Source: Azospira inquinata (lineage in GTDB: Bacteria > Pseudomonadota > Gammaproteobacteria > Burkholderiales > Rhodocyclaceae). From it: a stretch of 64,000 bases of DNA. The position numbers were made by a program, and so were the translations under genes. Shown here piece by piece: positions 34,239 through 43,637 of this stretch (position 1 is its first letter; each line of letters begins with the position of its first letter). The notes under the pieces are model-generated. The model was not told the DNA's origin and ran no database searches. It worked only from the letters and a program-made list of their open reading frames with translations. The DNA lies in NCBI RefSeq assembly GCF_018905915.1, contig NZ_CP064782.1, positions 1,922,001 through 1,986,000 of the forward strand, written 5' to 3'.

Positions 34239-36554
34239 ATGGACAATCCCCTAGCCGGCCTGGAAGCAGCTCTCCAGACCTTTTACGAAGAAAGCCGGGA
34301 TCTGCTCCAGGTCATGGAAGAGAACCTGGAAGCCCTGGCGGATGGCGACGCAGATCCGGAGCGGGTCAATGCCCTGTTCCGGGCGGCCCACACCATTAAA
34401 GGGTCGGCGGGCATGTTCGACCTGGCCCCGGTGGTGAGCTTCACCCACAACGTGGAAACCCTCATGTCCCAGGTACGGGACGGCAAAGTGAGCCTGGACG
34501 GCAACCTGGTCCAGCTGCTCCTGGAATGCCGGGACCACCTGGAAGACCTGATCGCCTGCACGGAACGTCAAGAAACCCCGGCCGCCCCCATGGCGGCCCG
34601 GGAGCAAACCCTGGTGACTCGCCTGCACCAGGCCGTGGGCGCCCCGGAGGCCACCCCTGGCCCGGCGGGCGTGGGTACGGGAGTGGGGGCAGGGAGCGAC
34701 AGCGCCGCCCCCTCCGCCTCCGCCCCCGGGGTCATTCCGGAAGCCGTGGAAGACGGCGCCCCGGCGGGGGACGCCCCGGGCCGGGACGCCTGGCACCTTT
34801 CCCTGCGCTTTAAGCCCGGGGTGCTGCAAAACGGCATGGACCCCTTGGGCTTCCTCCGCTACCTCTCCCAGATCGGCCGCATCGCCCACATCACCACCCT
34901 GCCGGACGCCATGCCGGAGGCCGACCAGATGAATCCCCTGGACTGCTACCTGGGGTTTGAAATCGAGCTGGAATCCGAGGCGGACAAAGCCACCATCGAA
35001 CACGTCTTCGACTTCGTCTGGAGCGACTGCCAGCTGCGCCTCCTGCCCCCCCGGAGCCGGGCCCAGGACTTTGTGGACCTGATCCACGAACTGCCGGAAG
35101 GACCGGAGCGGCTAGGAGAAATCCTGGTGGCGGCCGGCGCCCTGACCCCCAAGGAACTGGAACTGGGCTTGGCCCACCAGGCCAAGATCGGCAATGCGGC
35201 GGAAGTACCCCTGGGGGAAATCCTGGTGGAGCAGGGCATGGTCCAGCCCAAGGTGGTGGAAGCCGCCCTGGAACACCAGCACGTGGCCAAGGAAAAAGAA
35301 AAGCGCGCAGGAGAAAACCGCTTTGTGCGGGTCCATGCGGAAAAGCTGGACATGCTCATCAACCTGGTGGGGGAACTGGTCATCGCTGGGGCCACGGCCC
35401 ACCTGGAAGCCAAGCGGCGCAAGGACCGGCAGCTGATGGAATCCTCCTACTCCGTCTCCCGGCTGGTGGAAGAAATCCGGGACGTGGCCTTAAAGCTACG
35501 CATGGTGGAAATCGGCGATAGCTTCAACCGCTTCCACCGGGTGGTGCGGGAAATGAGTAAGGACCTGGACAAGGTCATTGCCCTGGACATTACGGGAGCG
35601 GAAACCGAGCTGGACAAAACCGTGGTGGAAAAGATCGGGGACCCCCTGATGCACCTGGTGCGGAACTCCATCGACCACGGCCTGGAAACCCGGGCCGAGC
35701 GGCTGGCGGCGGGGAAGGCGGAACAGGGCCATATCCGGCTCAACGCCTTCCACGACTCGGGGAGCATCGTGGTGGAAGTGGGGGACGACGGCCGGGGCCT
35801 GAATCGGGAAAAGATCCTCAGCCGGGCCCGGGAACGGGGCCTGGTGCCGGAAGGCCAGGACCCGGAAGACGGGGAACTGTACGCCCTGATCTTCGAACCC
35901 GGCTTCTCCACCGCAGAAAAGGTCACCAACATCTCCGGGCGAGGCGTGGGGATGGACGTGGTGAAACGGGAAATCACCGGGCTCCGGGGCAATGTGGAAA
36001 TCGATACGGAGGCGGGGAAGGGCACCACCATCCGGCTGCGCCTGCCTTTGACCCTGGCCATTATCGACGGCTTCCTGGTGCGGGTCGGGGGCGTGCCCTT
36101 TGTTCTGCCCCTGGAAGCGGTACGGGAATGCGTGGCCCTGCAAGACATCGGCAATGACCGGCGGCACTACACCAACCTGCGGGGGGAAGTGCTGCCCTAC
36201 GTACGGCTGCGGGAACTGTTCGGGGTGGAAGGGGAAGTGCCCCGGCGGGAAAACATCGTGGTGGTCCATTACCTGGGCCGGCGCATCGGGGTGGTGGTGG
36301 ATGAACTGCAAGGGGAATTGCAGACGGTAATCAAACCTCTGGGCCAACTCTTCCGGCACCTGCGGGGCATCTCCGGCTCCAGCATCCTGGGCAGTGGAGA
36401 AGTGGCCCTGATCGTGGATGTCTCCGCCCTGGCCCAGATCGCCGCTAACCACGAGAAAAGCGTGGATGGCTCCCAGCACAACCAATTTGCAACACCTGCT
36501 TCTGAATCCTCGAAGACTTCTTTGGAAAGGAATCTCCCATGTTCAGCAATTTGA
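34239..36554 (+). CDS. cheA: chemotaxis histidine kinase CheA with MshEN-like repeats
   Basis: A 771-aa CheA. HPt domain (1-110) has the acceptor His51 in [14 protein letters not shown] Pro/Ala linker is followed by a domain with [20 protein letters not shown] (about 190-275). Two 24-residue motifs then occur at 291-314 (starting [10 protein letters not shown]) and 324-347 (starting [10 protein letters not shown]), matching the MshEN c-di-GMP-binding pattern with a 9-residue spacer. The dimerisation domain, the ATPase ([25 protein letters not shown]) and a C-terminal CheW-like domain follow. A 35-residue tail overlaps the next receptor start by 16 bases. It forms the core of this chemosensory system. 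Confidence 0.95.
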   Translation: MDNPLAGLEAALQTFYEESRDLLQVMEENLEALADGDADPERVNALFRAAHTIKGSAGMFDLAPVVSFTHNVETLMSQVRDGKVSLDGNLVQLLLECRDHLEDLIACTERQETPAAPMAAREQTLVTRLHQAVGAPEATPGPAGVGTGVGAGSDSAAPSASAPGVIPEAVEDGAPAGDAPGRDAWHLSLRFKPGVLQNGMDPLGFLRYLSQIGRIAHITTLPDAMPEADQMNPLDCYLGFEIELESEADKATIEHVFDFVWSDCQLRLLPPRSRAQDFVDLIHELPEGPERLGEILVAAGALTPKELELGLAHQAKIGNAAEVPLGEILVEQGMVQPKVVEAALEHQHVAKEKEKRAGENRFVRVHAEKLDMLINLVGELVIAGATAHLEAKRRKDRQLMESSYSVSRLVEEIRDVALKLRMVEIGDSFNRFHRVVREMSKDLDKVIALDITGAETELDKTVVEKIGDPLMHLVRNSIDHGLETRAERLAAGKAEQGHIRLNAFHDSGSIVVEVGDDGRGLNREKILSRARERGLVPEGQDPEDGELYALIFEPGFSTAEKVTNISGRGVGMDVVKREITGLRGNVEIDTEAGKGTTIRLRLPLTLAIIDGFLVRVGGVPFVLPLEAVRECVALQDIGNDRRHYTNLRGEVLPYVRLRELFGVEGEVPRRENIVVVHYLGRRIGVVVDELQGELQTVIKPLGQLFRHLRGISGSSILGSGEVALIVDVSALAQIAANHEKSVDGSQHNQFATPASESSKTSLERNLPCSAI
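35109..35279 (+). other. tandem MshEN-like motifs inside cheA
   Basis: Codes for CheA residues 291-347. Both halves follow xLGxxLVxxGxxxxxxxxxxLxxQ: the first has R1, L2, G3, L6, V7, G10, L12, L17, L21, Q24. The second keeps L2, G3, L6, V7, G10, L21 and Q24 but has Pro at position 1. Linker length is 9 rather than the usual 5. Binding of c-di-GMP is inferred, not shown. Confidence 0.6.
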
Positions 36555-38140
36555 AAATCGGCCTGCGTCTGGCCATCGGCTTTGGTCTCGCCATTCTTCT
36601 GACCATTGCCATTGTGATGGTGGCTTTGGTGCGTCTGGATGCTTTGAACGATCACATTCAGGAGCTGGCCAACCAGCGCTGGGCGGCGGCTCAGACCGCC
36701 AATCGGGTGGTGCAGAATCTGGCGAACTTCAATGTAGCTTTTCGCTCCCTGATCATTACTAACGACAAGGCGGAGGAAAAGCGCCAGATCGAAGCGATTG
36801 ATCGCTTACGTCGGGACAACAGCGAACAGTTCGATAAGCTGGAAAAGCTCATGTCTACCGACAAAGAAAAGGAGCTGATGCACACCATTAACGATGTGCG
36901 TAAGCGCTTGGCCGGTCCCGTGGAAAACATGAAGGCCTACGCGGACACTTCTTCGCCCCAATACAACGCTACCAAGGCATCCGAATACCTGTTCGGGGAA
37001 TTCAGCCAAATTACCAACGAAGAAAACTCCGCCTTACAAGCTTTGTTGGACTATGAAAGCGACTCCTTTACGGAAGCGGCCAAATCTGCGGCGGATGCCA
37101 ATGCCCAGAGCCGTAACCAGCTAATCATCATCGCCATCATTTTGGTGATTGTTTCCTCCGGCCTGGCTTTCTGGATTACCCGTTCCATTACCAAACCGGT
37201 GATCGAAGCTCTGGGCGCGGCCAATGCCCTGGCGGAAGGGGATCTGAGCGTGCGCCTGGTTGCCAGCTCCCGGGATGAGGTGGGCCAGTTGATGGAAGCC
37301 ATGGCCAACATGATTGCCAAGCTCAACCAGATCATCGGGGAAGTGCGGTCGGCGGCGGACAATCTATCCAGCGCCTCCGAGCAGGTGTCCGCCACCTCCC
37401 AGTCCCTGTCCCAATCCTCTTCCGAACAGGCGGCCAGCATTGAGGAAATGAGCGCTTCCGTGAATCAGAATACGGAAAACGCCAAGGTCACCAATGGCAT
37501 GGCCTCCCAATCCGCCGGTCAGGCCAACGAGGGCGGGGATGCGGTGCGGGAAACGGTGACCGCCATGAAACGCATCGCGGACAAAATCGGCATCATCGAC
37601 GATATTGCCTACCAGACCAATCTGCTGGCCCTGAACGCGGCCATTGAAGCGGCCCGGGCCGGGGAACACGGCAAGGGTTTTGCGGTGGTGGCGGCGGAAG
37701 TGCGCAAGCTGGCGGAACGGAGCCAGGAAGCGGCCCAGGAAATCGGCGAAGTGGCCAGCGGCAGTGTGCAACTGGCGGAAAAGGCGGGCAATCTGCTGGA
37801 TCAAATGGTGCCGGCCATCCGCAAAACCTCCGATCTGGTCCAGGAAATTACCGCTTCTTCCCAGGAACAGGCTACCGGCGTGGGCCAGCTGAATCAGACC
37901 ACCCAGCAGAATGCCGCCGCTTCCGAAGAACTGGCGGCCACCGCCGAAGAAATGAGCGGTCAGGCGGTGCAACTGCAAGAGCTCATGTCCTTCTTCAAGC
38001 TGAAGAACGATGGCAAGGCCGGCCAAGGGGAAGCCAAGTCCGTGAAGCGTAGCGGTTCCCCCAAGGTACTAGCCCGGCCCTCCGCCGAGGATAAGGACTT
38101 CGAACACTTCGAAGGAGGTGCGGCATGGGTGCGCTCGTAA
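36539..38140 (+). CDS. methyl-accepting chemotaxis protein with four-helix-bundle sensor
   Basis: A 533-aa transmembrane chemoreceptor. Membrane helices at about 11-32 and 194-214 enclose a 160-residue helical periplasmic domain of the 4HB_MCP type. HAMP (about 215-270) and the signalling domain follow, with [20 protein letters not shown] at the tip and [19 protein letters not shown]. Gln/Glu pairs typical of methylation sites are present ([29 protein letters not shown]), yet no cheR or cheB lies in this operon. No CheR-binding pentapeptide is at the C-terminus. It overlaps cheA by 16 bases and cheW by 16. Confidence 0.93.
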   Translation: MFSNLKIGLRLAIGFGLAILLTIAIVMVALVRLDALNDHIQELANQRWAAAQTANRVVQNLANFNVAFRSLIITNDKAEEKRQIEAIDRLRRDNSEQFDKLEKLMSTDKEKELMHTINDVRKRLAGPVENMKAYADTSSPQYNATKASEYLFGEFSQITNEENSALQALLDYESDSFTEAAKSAADANAQSRNQLIIIAIILVIVSSGLAFWITRSITKPVIEALGAANALAEGDLSVRLVASSRDEVGQLMEAMANMIAKLNQIIGEVRSAADNLSSASEQVSATSQSLSQSSSEQAASIEEMSASVNQNTENAKVTNGMASQSAGQANEGGDAVRETVTAMKRIADKIGIIDDIAYQTNLLALNAAIEAARAGEHGKGFAVVAAEVRKLAERSQEAAQEIGEVASGSVQLAEKAGNLLDQMVPAIRKTSDLVQEITASSQEQATGVGQLNQTTQQNAAASEELAATAEEMSGQAVQLQELMSFFKLKNDGKAGQGEAKSVKRSGSPKVLARPSAEDKDFEHFEGGAAWVRS

Positions 38141-38673
38141 CCACCAAACAGCCGGGCCGGGAGGCGGCCCGGGATGGGGGGGCGGTGGAACAGCAGCAAT
38201 TCCTCACTTTCCAGCTGTCCGGGGAACTGTTCGGCCTGAGCATCCTGACCATCAAGGAAATTATCGAGTTCGGCGCCCTGACCCCGGTGCCCATGATGCC
38301 CGCCTATATGCGGGGGGTGATTAACCTGCGGGGCGCCGTGGTACCGGTCATCGATCTGTCCGTGCGCTTTGGCCGTCCCCCTTCCCAGGTCACCCGGCGC
38401 AGTTGCGTGGTGATCGTGGAGGTGGAGACCGAGGTGGGCCAGCAGGTGCTGGGGGTGCTGGTGGATGCGGTGAATGAGGTGCTGGATATTCCGGCGGATC
38501 AAATCGAGCCGCCCCCCAGCTTCGGTGCCCGCATCCGCTCCGAATTCATCGCTGGCATGGGCAAGGTGGCCAAGGGCTTCGTCATTCTTCTGGACGCGGA
38601 TCGGGTGTTGTCCGTGGAAGAACTGGCGGCCATTGGCGGTCTGGCGGATGCCTCTCCGGCCCAAACCATGTAG
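38125..38673 (+). CDS. cheW: CheW scaffold protein
   Basis: CheW couples receptors to CheA. The 182-aa protein has an N-terminal 25-residue extension, then the CheW fold: [52 protein letters not shown] and [22 protein letters not shown] is the hallmark motif. A strong AAGGAGG lies just before the ATG. It overlaps the receptor gene by 16 bases and precedes the GGDEF-EAL gene by 28 bases. Confidence 0.95.
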   Translation: MGALVTTKQPGREAARDGGAVEQQQFLTFQLSGELFGLSILTIKEIIEFGALTPVPMMPAYMRGVINLRGAVVPVIDLSVRFGRPPSQVTRRSCVVIVEVETEVGQQVLGVLVDAVNEVLDIPADQIEPPPSFGARIRSEFIAGMGKVAKGFVILLDADRVLSVEELAAIGGLADASPAQTM

Positions 38674-38701
38674 GGGAGGGCCTTTGGCAAGGAGATGGGT
38701 C

Positions 38702-40744
38702 ATGTCGTTACCGTTTTTGCGCCATGGTTTTACCCGGGGTGTGGCGGACTCCCTGAGCCATTTGCTCCTGGCCCAGGTGGGGACGCCCGGCCTGGTGTGC
38801 GACGAGCGGGAATGTATCGTTACCTGCAACGGCGCGGCGGAAAGCCTGTTTGGCCGACCCCTACAGGAATTGCGCGGCCAGTGCCTGGAAGTCCTGATGG
38901 AGGCTCTGGAAGGCAGTCGGGTGACGGTGTTGCGGGGGGACGGGGGCCGGGAAACGGCCCAGGTCCAACGCACGCCTTTTGCTGGCGCCCATGGTCAAGG
39001 TGCCCTGTGGTTGCTGGCCCCGGAGAAGGTGGAGGGGGGGCAGCGGGAGCGCATCGGCCAGCTGGCGGAATTTGCTGGGGAAGCCATGCTGGTGGCCGGG
39101 CCGGATCGGCGCATTCAGCACATTAACACCGCCGGTTACCGGCTCCTGGGGATGCCAGAACAGCAGCCCCGGGAGCTCTTTCTCGACCGGCTCTTTCCTG
39201 ACTGGCTGCAAGGCCTGGATCCCCTGCACCAGGGGCAGAATTTCCGCGCCTGGCAGGGGGACGCCATTCTGCTGCGTCCGGATGGGGAAAAGGTGCCCGT
39301 GCGCCAGGTGCTGATGGCCCATTTTGACCAGGGGGGCGGCTGGAGCACCCTGCTCACCCTGCGCCGGGATAAGTCCCGCTGGAAGGAAGAGCTGCGCCGC
39401 TGGCAGCACCACGACGTACTGACCGGCCTGGCCAACCGGCGCTACCTCAACGGCCTGCTGGAAGCCACGGTGGGCATGGCCCGCCAGCAAAAGCGCCGCA
39501 TGGGAGTGATCTGCATGGATCTGGATCACTTCAAGGACATTAACGATACCTTCGGCCACCGGGTCGGGGACAAGGTGCTGAAGGCCCTGGCCCAGCGCAT
39601 CGGTGACACGGTGGGGCCGGATAATCTGGTGGCCCGTAGCGGTGGCGATGAATTTACCGTGATCCTGCCCCAGCTGCGGGATACGGAAGAATTGAAATTC
39701 CTGGCCGACCGTCTGCTCCAGGTGGCTCATGGAGCCTTGCAGGAGGATGGGGCGGAGATCAAACCTTCCCTGAGCCTGGGCATGGCGGTGTTTCCCGAGG
39801 ACGGCCAAGGGGCCGAATCCCTCTTTGCGGCGGCGGATATTGCGGTGCGCCGGGCCAAGGAGGATGGGCGGGACACGGCCCGCTTTTTCAGCGCCGAGAT
39901 GAACCGCCGGGTGCGGGATCAGGTGCTGCTGGAATCCCACCTGCGCCGGGCCCTGGCGGAAGGGGAGATGTACCTCCACTACCAGCCCCAGGCCTGCCTC
40001 AAGACCGGCACCATTGTGGGGGTGGAGGCCCTGGCCCGCTGGCGTCATCCGGAATGGGGGGAAGTGACCCCGGACCGGTTTATTCCGGCGGCGGAACGGA
40101 GCGGCCTGATTCTGGAACTGGGAGAATGGGTGTTGCGCACCGCCTGCCGCCAGTATCGGGCCTGGTGCGACGGGGGCAATCCGCCCCTGCGCCTGGCGGT
40201 GAATCTGTCGCCTCGCCAGTTTCGCCAGCACAATCTGTCCACCCGGGTGGAGGCCATTCTGGCCGAGACCGGTGTTTCCCCCCGCTCCCTGGAATTGGAA
40301 ATTACGGAGGGCTCCCTGATGCACGACCCGGGCCGGGCGGTGGCCGTGCTCCAGCATTTTTCCGACCTGGGAATCCGGGTGGCCATCGACGACTTCGGCA
40401 CCGGCTATTCCTCCCTGGCCTATCTCAAATCCTTTCCCCTGGACCGGATCAAGATCGATCGTTCCTTCGTCCGGGGGGTGCCCGGGGATGCGGACGACAT
40501 GGCCATTATCCGGGCCATTCTTTCCCTGGCCCGCAACCTGGGGCTACAGACCATTGCGGAAGGGGTGGAGACGGAGGCCCAGCGAGAGTTTCTCGCCCGT
40601 CAGGGCTGCGAGGAAATGCAGGGCTTTTTGCTGAGTCGGCCCATTGCCGGCCAGGCCCTGCGGGAATTGGTGGCCCAATACAATCTGGGCGGGAATGGCC
40701 AGTATTCCAGCCTGGCAGCCATGGTGCCCCAGGGCCGCGGTTAA
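38702..40744 (+). CDS. PAS-GGDEF-EAL cyclic-di-GMP turnover protein
   Basis: A 680-aa cytoplasmic protein. N-terminal PAS-like regions (about 25-120 and 125-240, the second with AEFAGEAMLVAGPDRRIQHI) precede a GGDEF domain with an intact RSGGDEF (314-318). The RxxD inhibition site five residues before it is absent (GPDN). The EAL domain is intact: VEALARW (EAL at 442-444), ELEITEGSLM, IDDFGTGYSSL and DRIKIDRSF. Either synthesis or hydrolysis, or both, is possible. Start at ATG 38702 with AAGGAGA upstream. It is the last gene of the chemosensory operon, ahead of a strong terminator. Confidence 0.92.
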   Translation: MSLPFLRHGFTRGVADSLSHLLLAQVGTPGLVCDERECIVTCNGAAESLFGRPLQELRGQCLEVLMEALEGSRVTVLRGDGGRETAQVQRTPFAGAHGQGALWLLAPEKVEGGQRERIGQLAEFAGEAMLVAGPDRRIQHINTAGYRLLGMPEQQPRELFLDRLFPDWLQGLDPLHQGQNFRAWQGDAILLRPDGEKVPVRQVLMAHFDQGGGWSTLLTLRRDKSRWKEELRRWQHHDVLTGLANRRYLNGLLEATVGMARQQKRRMGVICMDLDHFKDINDTFGHRVGDKVLKALAQRIGDTVGPDNLVARSGGDEFTVILPQLRDTEELKFLADRLLQVAHGALQEDGAEIKPSLSLGMAVFPEDGQGAESLFAAADIAVRRAKEDGRDTARFFSAEMNRRVRDQVLLESHLRRALAEGEMYLHYQPQACLKTGTIVGVEALARWRHPEWGEVTPDRFIPAAERSGLILELGEWVLRTACRQYRAWCDGGNPPLRLAVNLSPRQFRQHNLSTRVEAILAETGVSPRSLELEITEGSLMHDPGRAVAVLQHFSDLGIRVAIDDFGTGYSSLAYLKSFPLDRIKIDRSFVRGVPGDADDMAIIRAILSLARNLGLQTIAEGVETEAQREFLARQGCEEMQGFLLSRPIAGQALRELVAQYNLGGNGQYSSLAAMVPQGRG

Positions 40745-40759
40745 AAAGAGGACGCGTGG

Positions 40760-40796
40760 AAAAAAGCCCGCCGGGGAAACCCGGCGGGCTTTTTTT
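40760..40796. terminator. bidirectional intrinsic terminator after the chemosensory operon
   Basis: A 10-base GC stem (GCCCGCCGGG, GAAA loop, CCCGGCGGGC) flanked by A6 and T7. It lies between the converging GGDEF-EAL gene and ftsX and can stop both transcripts. Confidence 0.95.
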
Positions 40797-40826
40797 ATGG
40801 GGACGATGCAGCGGGGCGGACGGCCT

Positions 40827-41732
40827 TTAATCCCGGCCCATGCGCCGCAGGTAGAGGCCCACGGAAAGCTGGGCGCCGAGCCAGCCCAGGAAGGCCCCGG
40901 CTAGCACCAGCAGGACGCTGCCCACCGGGTCTAAGCCCTGGAGGCGGAAATTGGCGCCGTAGAGTCCGGCCAGTTCGGCCACCGAGGGACTCAGGGTATG
41001 CACCCCCAGGGCCACCAGCCCCAGGGCCAGCAGGCCCCCCAGGGCGCCCTGAATGGCGCCGAAATAATAGAAGGGACGGCGGATGTAGCCGGAGGTGGCG
41101 CCGATCAGCTGGGCTACCTCAATTTCCGCGCCCTGGGCCAGGATTTGCAGGCGAATGGTGTTGAAGGTAATGGCGGCCAGGGCCACGGCCAGCAGTCCGG
41201 CCAGCATGGCCATGGTCAGCCGTCCCAGGCGGAGGAAGCTGTCAAAACGATGGGCCCAGGCCGAATCCAGCTGCACATGCTCCACCCCCGGCCAGGAGGA
41301 CACCTGCTGGGCCAGGGCTTCCATGCGGCTCGGGGTGGTATCCCGGGGCTCCAGCACAAAGGCGTCGGGCAGGGGGTTGCGGGGCAGGCTGGCGAGCAGG
41401 TCGGCCATGCCCTCGTTGTCCTGCAACTGGGCCATGGCCTGTTCCTTGGAGACAAAGCTCAGGTGGCCCGCCCGGGCCTGTTCCAGACGGCTCTGGACGG
41501 CCAGTTCATCCTCCCGGGTGGCGCTGGAGGCGAGAAAGATGCTGATCTGCTGTACCCCGGAAGCCCGGGCAGCGGCTTGGCTCAGATTGTCCAGGGCGAT
41601 CCACCCGGCGGCGGGCAGGACCAGGGCGATGCCGATCACCAGCAGGGAGAGCAGGGTGTTCAGGGGGGCAGTGGCCAGACGGCGCAGGGCGGCGGCCTGG
41701 GCGTGGGCGTGTTGAACGAGCCAGGTATGCAT
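40827..41732 (-). CDS. ftsX: cell division protein FtsX
   Basis: FtsX is the membrane subunit of the FtsEX complex, which activates septal peptidoglycan hydrolases through periplasmic partners. The 301-aa protein has four membrane helices and a large periplasmic loop (residues about 55-160, including VQQISIFLASSATREDELAV). I chose ATG 41732, which overlaps the ftsE stop (TGATG), giving coupled translation; the longer frame lies within ftsE. Its typical FtsX ABC-permease C-terminus (AEIEVAQLIGATSGYIRRPF) is clear. Confidence 0.95.
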   Translation of the reverse strand: MHTWLVQHAHAQAAALRRLATAPLNTLLSLLVIGIALVLPAAGWIALDNLSQAAARASGVQQISIFLASSATREDELAVQSRLEQARAGHLSFVSKEQAMAQLQDNEGMADLLASLPRNPLPDAFVLEPRDTTPSRMEALAQQVSSWPGVEHVQLDSAWAHRFDSFLRLGRLTMAMLAGLLAVALAAITFNTIRLQILAQGAEIEVAQLIGATSGYIRRPFYYFGAIQGALGGLLALGLVALGVHTLSPSVAELAGLYGANFRLQGLDPVGSVLLVLAGAFLGWLGAQLSVGLYLRRMGRD

Positions 41733-42400
41733 CAGTTTTCTCCTTCCGCCGGGACCAGCTTGCCCTTGTCCAGCCATAGCAGGCGGGGATGGAGCTGGTC
41801 GGACCACTGGGTATCGTGGGTGGCGAGAATGACCGTCACCCCCACCTGGTGGAAGGCCTTGAAGAGGGCGATGACTTCGGCCGCGGAATCCGTGTCCAGA
41901 TTGGCGATGGGCTCGTCGGCCAGGAGCACGGCGGGCCGGTTTACCACCGCCCGGGCAATGGCCAGACGCTGCTGTTCCCCGCCGGAAAGGGCGATGGGAT
42001 TGGCCTTTTCCCGGGGCAGCAGGCCCACCTTATCCAGGGCCGCCCGGGCCCGTTTCAGGGCCTCCTTGGGGGGCGTGCCCACAATGGCCAAGGGCAGGAG
42101 CACATTGTCCAGAACGCTGCGGTCAAAAAGCAGTTTCTGATCCTGGAAGACCAGGCCGAAATTGCGCCGCACATAGGGAATGGCGCTGGGGCGCAGGGCG
42201 GCCAGATTCTGGCCATTGACCACCACGCTGCCGGAAGTGGGTTTTTCCAGGGCGGCGGCGATTTTGCACAGGGTGCTTTTACCGGCGCCGGAGGGGCCGA
42301 CCAGGTACACCATCTCCCCGGCCTGAATGTCGAAACTCACCCCCTTTAGGGCTTCGTAGCCCGTGGGGTAGCGTTTGGTGACGGATGAAAAGGAAATCAT
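41732..42400 (-). CDS. ftsE: cell division ATP-binding protein FtsE
   Basis: ABC ATPase partner of FtsX, 222 aa. Walker A GPSGAGKST, signature LSGGEQQRLAIARA, Walker B VLLADEPIANLD and the switch HD in LATHDTQW are all visible. ISFSSVTKRYPTGYEALKGV at the start is characteristic. I use ATG 42400 with GAGAAG 7 bases upstream rather than the TTG at 42415. It lies 90 bases after ftsY on the same strand, the conserved ftsY-ftsE-ftsX order. Confidence 0.96.
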   Translation of the reverse strand: MISFSSVTKRYPTGYEALKGVSFDIQAGEMVYLVGPSGAGKSTLCKIAAALEKPTSGSVVVNGQNLAALRPSAIPYVRRNFGLVFQDQKLLFDRSVLDNVLLPLAIVGTPPKEALKRARAALDKVGLLPREKANPIALSGGEQQRLAIARAVVNRPAVLLADEPIANLDTDSAAEVIALFKAFHQVGVTVILATHDTQWSDQLHPRLLWLDKGKLVPAEGEN

Positions 42401-42490
42401 GGGGGGACTTCTCAAAAATGCGGACCGGGGTGGGCCCAGGGGCCAACGGGCCGGGGGGCGGGGCGGAGCGCAGGAAGGGGCACGGGGGCC

Positions 42491-43480
42491 TCAATCGCCC
42501 AGCAGGGCATCCACAAAGTCCCGTACCGCGAAGGGGCGCAGATCGTCGATGCCTTCCCCCACGCCGATAAAGCGGATGGGCTTGGGGCACTGGCGGGCAA
42601 TGGCGGCGATGACCCCGCCCTTGGCGGTGCCGTCCAGCTTGGTCAGCACCAGGCCGGTGACGTTGAGGGACTTATCGAAGGCTTTCACCTGGGCCAGGGC
42701 GTTCTGGCCGATATTGGCGTCCAGCACCAGGATCACCTCGTGGGGGCCGGTGGGGTCCGCTTTCTGAATGACCCGGCGCACCTTGGCGATTTCTTCCATG
42801 AGGTGCAGCTGGGTGGGCAGGCGCCCGGCGGTGTCCGCCAGCACCACGTCGATGCCCCGGGCCTTGGCGGCGGCGATGGCGTCGAATACTACGGCGGCCG
42901 GATCGCCGCTTTCCTGGGCGATCACCGTCACATTGTTCCGTTCGCCCCAGGTCTGGAGCTGTTCCCGGGCGGCGGCCCGGAAGGTGTCCCCGGCGGCCAG
43001 GAGTACGCTCTTGCCCTGGCTCTGGAAATACTTGGCCAGCTTGCCGATGGAGGTGGTTTTGCCCGCCCCGTTGACCCCGGCGATCATGATTACGAAAGGG
43101 CGGTGGCCGGAAATGTCCAGGGGCTGTTCCAGGGGCGCTAGCAGTTCGGCCAGACAGTCCCCCAGGGCCTGCTGGATGGCTTCCGGCGTATCCAGCTTGT
43201 CCTGCTTGGCCCGGGCTTTGAGAGCGTTGAGCAGGTGCTCCGTGGCTTCCATGCCCACATCGCTGGTGAGCAGGAGAGTTTCCAGTTCTTCCAACAATTC
43301 CTCATCCACCTTGCCCCGGGCGAAGACGGCTTTGAGCTTGCCCCCCAGCTGGGCCCGGGTGCGGGCCAGCCCCTTGAAAAGGCGCTCCCGCCAGGAAAGG
43401 GCGGCGGGGGCGGCGTCCGCTCCGGCCTCCGGCGTGGCGGTGGAAGTGTCGGTGGCAGATTTTTTCAGGAAACCAAACAT
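42491..43480 (-). CDS. ftsY: signal recognition particle receptor FtsY
   Basis: SRP receptor GTPase that docks ribosome-nascent chain complexes at the membrane. The 329-aa protein starts MFGFLKK, with a short acidic/Ala region (much shorter than in E. coli), the NG domain with GVNGAGKTTSIGKLA (P-loop), DTFRAAAREQL, VVLADTAGRLPT and LTKLDGTAKGG. The start at 43480 matches the common MFGFFKK-type FtsY start; a longer open frame adds unsupported sequence. It is divergent from the M16 peptidase pair (157-base gap). Confidence 0.95.
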   Translation of the reverse strand: MFGFLKKSATDTSTATPEAGADAAPAALSWRERLFKGLARTRAQLGGKLKAVFARGKVDEELLEELETLLLTSDVGMEATEHLLNALKARAKQDKLDTPEAIQQALGDCLAELLAPLEQPLDISGHRPFVIMIAGVNGAGKTTSIGKLAKYFQSQGKSVLLAAGDTFRAAAREQLQTWGERNNVTVIAQESGDPAAVVFDAIAAAKARGIDVVLADTAGRLPTQLHLMEEIAKVRRVIQKADPTGPHEVILVLDANIGQNALAQVKAFDKSLNVTGLVLTKLDGTAKGGVIAAIARQCPKPIRFIGVGEGIDDLRPFAVRDFVDALLGD

Positions 43481-43637
43481 GGGCGTTCCGGGACAAAGAA
43501 GATGAGCCATGAACCGCCGCCAGGGGGACTTGCGCGGAAGCGGAGCCTCGGGGCGGGCGGGGATGGACGGCGCCTGGGGCGCCGCGAGTAGAATGGCGAT
43601 TTTATCGTAACCGACCTTCTTTTGCCGGATTCCGCCT

